In this document: piece after piece, positions 58,100 to 64,000 of the stretch
Layout: each line of letters begins with the position of its first letter
Position numbering within the stretch: the first letter of the stretch is position 1
Assembly (NCBI GenBank): GCA_030180135.1
Contig: CM058238.1
Coordinates: forward strand, 87,800,619 to 87,864,618
Source: Orychophragmus violaceus
Lineage: Eukaryota > Streptophyta > Magnoliopsida > Brassicales > Brassicaceae
DNA: 64,000 nt
Reading direction: 5' to 3'
Translations under genes and position numbers: made by a program
Notes under the pieces: model-generated
Databases searched by the model: none
The model's input: only the letters and a program-made list of their open reading frames with translations
Told to the model about the DNA's origin: nothing

Positions 58100-59723
58100 A
58101 GCTGAAAATATGAGAGATAAATAGAGTTTTAGTTATTTAGTTCATAAAAGAGTAATCTTAATAACTTATAAGAAAACTCGCATTGCATTCAAAATTTCTT
58201 TGTTTAACCTCATAAGAATGCAATGATTCCGAGACCCATGTTCAGCTAAATCCAAAGTGGGCCACTGGCCGTCACCCGGAATTAGCTTTACTTGGTAAGC
58301 ATACACACAGCTAGTTATGTCTCATATAACTCTCGGTTGTGAATTGGACCCGAGGCCCAAATTCACCAGATGTCTCAAGGCCCGGGACTCCCGATGGCCC
58401 AGTCAAGGAAACCAATCTCTTACAGTCAAATAATCACTAAAGTCTGGGACTCCCAATGAAATTAGTGACTATATACTACTTTACTTATGCGAAAACAGAC
58501 ACCTCACACTGTAAGCCATATCTGTAATCGAATAAGCGTTAAGTAGCTGACAAGATTGGAAAGACATCCAAGCTTGATATTGTTTTTGAGGATTTTTAAG
58601 TTTTATTTCCAAAAATAGAAGATTACTATTTTGGGAAACTTACTTATTTTAGAAACTTTCTAAATTTAGTAACTTACTAAAAATAGAAATTTCTAATTTA
58701 ATATTTTATTAAATATTTTGGGATTGGGTCACAAATTATAGGCCCAATTCTTGGCCCAAGACCATAGAATTCCAGTTGGCCAATAATTTGACATAACCGA
58801 TCCGGTTTATTAATTCTGGTCCAAGACCAAATTAACTATCAAAACCATCGGTTATTTACTAAACCAGACCAGCTCTAAATTATTTGGTCCAACCAAATCA
58901 AACTTAGACCAGCCTTCGGTTTAGGTTAAAATTCAATTTTTTTTTGAATTTCAATCCGGTTTAACCAGAAATTAAATAATACCATGTATTAAATAATTTC
59001 CAGCAAACCGCGATTCGGGTTAACCGCTTGAACCACCAATTAAATTGGATCGGTTCAGTTAAATCCAAAACCGGGAAGAAACACCTAGTGTTTTAGCCAA
59101 TTTGATTTAACTTGCGGTTTAAGGCTTTAAACACACAATTAACCGCCAATTAAATGGACCGGTTAAATCGGTGTGGTTTTGGGCAACGAACCGCGAAGAT
59201 CGGTTTAACCGATTGACTATTCGCGGGACGTAAAATTTTAACGGGCCAAACAATCGGATCCAAGATCCAACTCGGCCCATTAACGCAATTGTGGGCCCAT
59301 GATCATCCGAGGCCCATGATCCAACTTTGCGCAACTCGCGCATGCTCACGATCGCAAGATCGATCATCGCATTGATCATGCTCGGCTCGGTTACACGGCA
59401 CACGATCGCTTGTCAACCGCTCACGCACGATCACACCTTGCCTCACGATCGTAAGATCGATCTCGGCAAATATCACGCGGCTCATGCTACTCAGCCTTAC
59501 GGCTCAAGCAATATTGGTTAGGGTTTCAATAATAGAATGGCACATTCTATTATCGACAAGAACATTCGGCCAATAACAAAACTTTTCAATCAGCCGATTA
59601 TTGTTTAACAAATCACATTCGATTAGCAATTAGGGTTTAATGTTTTTCTTTAATCAATTTTCTTTCAAAATCAATTCTAAACATTAAACATTCATATGAT
59701 CCAATTTCACAAGAAACCTAATG
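58100..59723 (-). other. Copia 2 leader
   Basis: Long untranslated leader. It contains repeated AACCGGTT-type segments (58790-59215) and a cluster of CACGATCG/AAGATCGATC motifs (59340-59465). These take the place that TGTCGATCGACAC arrays occupy in copia 1 and 3. Confidence 0.7.
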
Positions 59724-59729
59724 CCTAGG

Positions 59730-59741
59730 CTCTGATACCAC
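59730..59741 (-). promoter_or_regulatory. Primer binding site of copia 2, initiator tRNA-Met
   Basis: Minus strand GTGGTATCAGAGC directly after the LTR; TGGTATCAGAGC is the standard copia PBS. Confidence 0.92.
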
Positions 59742-60420
59742 TGAAGGATTATAGTGTTTGTTCAAGGTTTAATTCCCAATTACAACCTAACACATAACCT
59801 TAAACAGATCTAGGTTCTTGCAAAACGAATCATAAAGTAAACCTGATCACTACCTTTCAGATTGCAGCGGATGATGGATGGTAATGATGAGATCAGCTAG
59901 AACAGATGGTAACACCTATTCCTCCTTGAGTATCCACACTCTTACAAGAAAGGGACGGCTGCTAGACCAAAGAGATGGATGATCAGAGAGAGAGGTTAGA
60001 GAGAGAGGCAAGAACTCGCAGCCACCAAGGAAGAAATCGTGTGTTAGAGTTAATTCCTTAGGGTTTCTGATCCTTTTTACTCTCATTAATGGGCCCAAGT
60101 CATTAGACTAATGGCTCATTAATCTATTGGGCCCAAGACACAAATCAAACAAAAGCCTGTATTTTATCTGGCCCAATTCTCTGATCTAATACAGTAAATG
60201 CCATTGCATCTTACCGTATTAATTCCATTTAACTTTCCCGTTAGCTATGGTGTGTGACCCTTCGGGATCATACAATACTGGTAATAAGTCCTAAACTTAT
60301 AGATCATGAGCGGACTCTAGCAAGCCATCATGATCACCCAGTATTTATGACTTATGTCTGATCTCGACACTTATCATACTTTCTAGAGATAGTACGTTAG
60401 ATTTCAGGACATTCCCAACA
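59742..60420 (-). repeat. 5' LTR of copia 2
   Basis: 679 bp. It differs from the 3' LTR at five single bases and has no indel. Confidence 0.95.
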
Positions 60421-60666
60421 GTTACCTCGCTGATTACCAAACCTGTTTCCTTGGAATCCAGAGCCACTGATGTAGTTCAAATCTTCTTCCTGTTTTTCCA
60501 ATAACTGCTCCATCATGCTCATCAGCTTATCAGACTGTGTATTGTGAGGAGGAAAAGGCTGATATGATGGAGATTCATAATCTCTGGTGAATGAATAGGA
60601 ACCATAGTCTCTGCAGAATGAGTTATTCTGCTGATTTTCCAACATCCGTTCCATCATTCCCATCAT
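60421..60666 (-). pseudogene. Gag-derived ORF of element D, upstream part
   Basis: ATG at 60666 reads MMGMMERMLENQQNNSFCRD and later MSMMEQLLEKQEEDLNYISG with FGNQRGN. Copia 2 enters after codon 82 and the frame resumes exactly at 52579. The repeated MMEQLLE segments match the C-terminal Gag helix of Athila elements. The whole ORF would be about 460 codons. Confidence 0.7.
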
Positions 60667-60884
60667 CTTACGTGCTGTGTCGATCGATGCAGAGTAGTGT
60701 CGATCGATGCAAGCTCGAAGATGTGTCGATCAAAACACAGGACCATGTCGATCGATGCAAGGCGATTACAGGCGTACCCCGAAACGCAAGAACAGAAAAA
60801 GAAGAAAAAAAATTAGTAACAAAAAATAAAAACGAAAAACCTAGTCTAAACCCTAAGTTCAAATCTATCGAAGACTCAAAAGAG
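60667..60884 (-). other. Element D leader with palindromic motifs
   Basis: Four TGTCGATCGATGC/ATGTCGATC motifs at 60676-60760 precede the ORF. The A-rich remainder matches the leader of element A. Confidence 0.75.
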
Positions 60885-60902
60885 TCCCCGGCAACGGCGC
60901 CA
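60885..60902 (-). promoter_or_regulatory. Primer binding site of element D, tRNA-Asp
   Basis: TCCCCGGCAACGGCGCCA on the plus strand, an 18-base match to the tRNA-Asp 3' end, six bases from the LTR. Confidence 0.9.
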
Positions 60903-60908
60903 AAAACT

Positions 60909-61575
60909 TGATAGGTCTAAAGTTTTACCCTATACTAACTGCAAGTGCACAGTATATCAATGTAGTACTTAGGGATCGAATCCACGAGGACTCTAGGCAA
61001 CGATAGGATTAAGAACTTAAAGAGATTAAAACTAGGAGAAAGCAAAAAGAAAATTGTATTGAATAACTAAAAAGAGCAAGCAAGAAAGTAAACAAGTAGT
61101 AGGTTGTGGTTGTAAGCAAATAAACTAAGGGCGCTAAGTCTAGGGCGTTCTCAGGAAATCCGACAAGCAGATAAATCATTCAGTCAGGATCTAATTAAAC
61201 TCAGTTCTAGAACTCAAACACGGATATAGAATTAACCAACTGTCGTTGCGAGAATTCTCTAAGTCTAAGTGCATCAATCCAAATTCCTTTGCAATTACTA
61301 ACAGATTAAACCAGCTTTAATTCCAAGTTCGATATGTTCACAATCTAATTAAACCAAATTCCTTTGCGAGTAATTAAATTGCTCAACCTAAATAGTTCAG
61401 ATTCTAAACCACACTGTCGTGTCGTATTTAGCAACCTAAGATCTAGATTCTAAGTGATCAGGTTAGAACTAGCATTAAACATAATTTAGTTTGAAGAAAA
61501 TCTATTGATGTGAATCCTTAACTGAATTAATTATATCTAGCAAGTCATGAAATCCCTATGAGAAACCCTAAACCT
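60909..61575 (-). repeat. 5' LTR of element D, truncated by copia 3
   Basis: 667 bases equivalent to 48882-49548. It is broken after CCCTAAACCT, where copia 3 begins; AACCT is the predicted target duplication. Confidence 0.9.
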
Positions 61576-62216
61576 TGTTGGGATAGTGTCCTGAAATCAC
61601 ACTTGTACTCACTCCTGATGATAGTTGTGTGTCGAGATCAGACATTCATATAATACTGGGCGGTTGCAATGTTTTGCTAGAAGCCTCTTGCAATCTTTAA
61701 GTTGTAGACTTACTGCCAGTATTATATGATCCTATAGGGTCACACACCTAAGCAAACTGGAAGCTACGACATGGGAATGATCATTATGGCAATGATCATA
61801 TTAATGTGTATTGGATACACATTATAATCGATAAAATGGTGTTGTGTCGATCGACACAGCTTGTGTGTCGGTCGACACAGTTCGGGTTTTCGGAAAGGCT
61901 TTCCGAATTAAGACTTAATCTGGTATGGCCCGTTAAGCACGTTTTAGGTCGAATAAAACATGAGTTTTTTGACCTAAACAGATAGCCGTCTACTTTTCTT
62001 GACAGAAAGAGTAGAAACACCAGAGAGATTCGATTCCCATTGATCCGGCACTAGCATCCCGTTTCCAGCTTGTGTGCGTGTGTATCTGGTAGAGGCAAGG
62101 CACCTGCGTTGCTCCACTGATCTCGTTCACCATTCTCATTCCGCTGCCAGTCTAAAGGTAAGAACGAGGTTGGTTTAATTCAATATATCAAACCCTAGAT
62201 CCTAGGAGATCCAACA
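61576..62216 (+). repeat. 5' LTR of copia 3
   Basis: 641 bp, TGTTGGGATAG...CCAACA. Palindromic motifs at 61842-61880. Confidence 0.88.
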
Positions 62217-62217
62217 G

Positions 62218-62229
62218 TGGTATCAGAGC
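62218..62229 (+). promoter_or_regulatory. Primer binding site of copia 3, initiator tRNA-Met
   Basis: TGGTATCAGAGC, one base after the LTR. Confidence 0.92.
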
Positions 62230-63564
62230 TTGTTAGGGTTTAAACTATTGAATCTGATGAAATTAATTCGAAACTTGATGTTGTTGAATTGAATGTTGCT
62301 TGTTGAAATCGTGTTTTCATATATTATTCTCGGTTTTGTTCCTGTTGAAAAGACGAAGAATTGTTGAAAACGCACTGTGTCGATCGACACAAAGCGTGTG
62401 TCGGTCGACACGCCGCGAAATAACGCGTAAAATTTTAGGGTTTGTCGCAGAGTGTCGATCGACACAAAGCGTGTGTCGGTCAACACAGAGCAAAAACTCG
62501 CGTAAAATTTTAGGGTTTGTCGCAAAGTGTCGATCGACACAAAGCGTGCGTCGGTCGACACAAAGCGAAAATCCGTAAATAATTTTAGGGTTTCGATCTG
62601 AGATCGAGTACCCGTATTCCTGCTGTGTCGATCGATACACTGGGTGTGTCGGTCGACACAGGCAATGCGATCAGATAGATCGGTTCGATTGGATTGAACC
62701 GGTTATCTCGCTCGGTTAATTTTAATTAACCAATGGGTTCTGGTTTGGTAATGTCGATCGACACACAGTGTGTAACGATCGACATGGACCATTAAACCGA
62801 ACCGGTTCAATTGGATTGAATCGGTTATGTAAATTCGATCCGGTTTGACTGGTTATCGAAGAACGGTTTATGTCTGGTTGCGTCGACCGATGCCAATGGT
62901 TGGCGTCGATCGACACGACATTCGCAGATATGCTGGTTGGACCACAAATTTGCATATACCAGAACAATTTAATCCTAAAAGTTCTAAATGAACCTAAAAC
63001 TAATAAAACTGAATGTTTTAAATAAATTTATAACTTCTTGGATGTATATTGGATATACATCAAGATAAAATAGTTCTTTTCCTCAACTAAATATCAAGTG
63101 ATCTTGATGTCTCGCCCGATCTTGTCTACTGTCAAGACTCGTGTCGTTTGTTGGATAATCTTGGAGTCCTCGGTATCCACTGCAACATGAGTAAGGCAGG
63201 TGATCATTGACAGACTTGCAGTGCAACTGTCAGTGATCACAAGACAGAAAATAGATTGGTTTTACTTGACTGGACTAACAGAAGTTCTGGGCCCAGAGAC
63301 ATCAGAGTGGATTAGGCATAGTTTGTCTTATCCACGACCAAGAGTTGTATTGGATACACTTAGCAATGATTTGCTTACCTAGATGACTAAAGTTTGAGTA
63401 ACGGCGAGTCGCCCACTCGAATTTTAGTAATATGAGGATCTTGGCTCATTGTATTCATCTGAGGAAACATAGTTTTGAATACAATGCGAGTTTTTCTTAT
63501 TTAGATAAGAATTCTCATTCCTTGAGCATTATAACTAAAACCTCTACCTCTTTTAATTACAACT
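62230..63564 (+). other. Copia 3 leader with palindrome arrays
   Basis: About a dozen TGTCGATCGACA/TGTCGGTCGACA motifs occur at 62376-62925. At 62376-62575 three units of about 72 bases repeat (AGTGTCGATCGACACAAAGC, then a TGTCGGTCGACAC half, then TTTTAGGGTTT). The distal part matches the copia 1 leader. Confidence 0.8.
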
Positions 63565-64000
63565 ATGTCTGTCTCAAATCACATCAACACTTTCTCACTA
63601 AGATCCGTCCTTGAGAAGGACAAGTTAAATGGATCTAATTTCTTGGAATGGTATCGGAACCTGAGAATAGTTCTCAGGCAGGAGAACAAGGAATATGTCC
63701 TTGAAAGAGTTCTCACCGAGAGGCCACGTTCCAATGCCCCGCAGATAGAAAAGAATGCTTGGGATAAGCATTCAGCTGATGTCAAAGATGTTAATTGTCT
63801 AATGCTGGTGACTATGAACTCTGAGCTGCAGAAGCAATATGAGAACGTGATGTCACCCATTGAGATGATTAACAGCCTGAAAGCTTTGTTTCAGGAGCAA
63901 GCTCGCACAGAGAGATACCAGACGGTTAAGTCTCTCATGGATTGCAAGCTGGCTAAGGACAGTCCAGTAAGTCCTCATGTCCTTAAAATGATGGGTTACA
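63565..64000 (+). CDS. Gag of copia 3, open to the window edge
   Basis: ATG at 63565 begins MSVSNHINTFSLRSVLEKDK and runs 145 codons without a stop: NAWDKHSADVKDVNCLMLVT, NSLKALFQEQARTERYQTVK, SPVSPHVLKMMGY. It aligns along its length with Gag of copia 1 and 2 and, unlike copia 1, retains the Trp codon near its start. It is the only copia gag here with no lesion in the visible part besides copia 2. Transposon protein, not a host gene. Confidence 0.9.
   Translation, partial: MSVSNHINTFSLRSVLEKDKLNGSNFLEWYRNLRIVLRQENKEYVLERVLTERPRSNAPQIEKNAWDKHSADVKDVNCLMLVTMNSELQKQYENVMSPIEMINSLKALFQEQARTERYQTVKSLMDCKLAKDSPVSPHVLKMMGY

Larger units (their letters stand above)
52585..60420 (-). mobile_element. 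Copia element 2, nearly intact and recent
   Basis: 7836 bp with two 679-bp LTRs that differ at only five positions, a perfect GTTAC duplication (52580-52584, 60421-60425), an intact initiator tRNA-Met PBS and a polypurine tract. The 1320-codon polyprotein frame has a single stop. It is inserted in the gag-derived ORF of element D, and must be younger than D. It belongs to the same family as copia 1 and 3 but its leader lacks the TGTCGATCGACAC motif. Confidence 0.96.
48882..61575 (-). mobile_element. Athila-like Ty3 element D, non-autonomous, split by copia 2, cut by copia 3
   Basis: 3' LTR 48882-50093, 3' noncoding region, one long ORF, leader, PBS (60885-60902) and 5' LTR from 60909, of which only 667 bases remain before copia 3. 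Those 667 bases differ from the 3' LTR at four positions (0.6%). Removing copia 2 leaves about 3 kb of internal sequence with no RT, integrase or recognisable protease. It is therefore a small non-autonomous derivative. The target duplication cannot be checked because the 5' end lies outside the window. Confidence 0.88.
61576..64000 (+). mobile_element. Copia element 3, 5' part
   Basis: 5' LTR 61576-62216, PBS, a 1.3-kb leader and an open gag frame reaching the window edge. Same family as copia 1 and 2. The remainder lies to the right. Confidence 0.92.

Overview
This is nuclear DNA of a flowering plant, almost certainly Brassicaceae. It has GT-AG introns, an NTM1/NTM2-type membrane-tethered NAC gene, a defensin-like gene, Athila-like Ty3 elements primed by tRNA-Asp, and captured fragments that read like Arabidopsis genes (BTR1, SAS10/THAL, CK2 alpha, RETICULATA-RELATED, PP2A-A, RWA, KEA). 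It looks like a gene-poor, transposon-rich interval. I can defend only two apparently intact host genes: the six-exon NAC gene at 4630-6915 and a two-exon, eight-cysteine defensin-like gene at 44277-44670.

Layout. 1-1332: 5' end of Athila-like element A on the minus strand. 1333-4300: mostly noncoding, unrecognised. 4379-6915: NAC promoter and gene. 7105-9208: Pack-type TIR transposon (3-bp TSD) carrying two exons of a Raf-like kinase. 9620-11170: decayed L1-type LINE on the minus strand. About 11490-17320 and 35383-35530: two copies of a duplicated segment, each hit by a different Helitron. Helitron 2 (11702-15124, plus) carries pieces of four genes. Helitron 1 (17321-35382, minus) carries BTR1, SAS10/THAL and CK2 alpha pieces and was itself hit by Ty3 element B (19142-33713, TSD CCACT), which was hit in turn by copia element 1 (22557-29572, TSD ATACA). 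A 500-base assembly gap lies at 15498-15997.

35531-37882 holds a tRNA-derived SINE (36284-36532, 13-bp TSD) and a tandem repeat of about 133 bp. 37883-43144 is a 3'-truncated Athila-like element C (LTR, gag, protease, RT). 43145-48880 contains two overlapping fragments of a Helitron helicase gene, the defensin-like gene and fragments of an F-box-like gene. 48882-61575 is non-autonomous Athila-like element D (minus), split by the nearly intact copia element 2 (52585-60420, TSD GTTAC). Its 5' LTR is cut by copia element 3, which runs off the window at 61576.

Two themes stand out. First, gene-fragment capture: at least eight host-gene sources are sampled by three different DNA transposons, two of which have paralogous empty sites in the same window. 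Second, LTR elements from two superfamilies (copia 1 and 3, Athila-like A and D) share a palindromic motif GTGTCGATCGACAC repeated in LTRs, leaders and even inside an ORF. Elements B and C carry their own, different CpG-rich inverted repeats at comparable LTR positions.

All family assignments come from reading translated sequence by eye; no database search was run.
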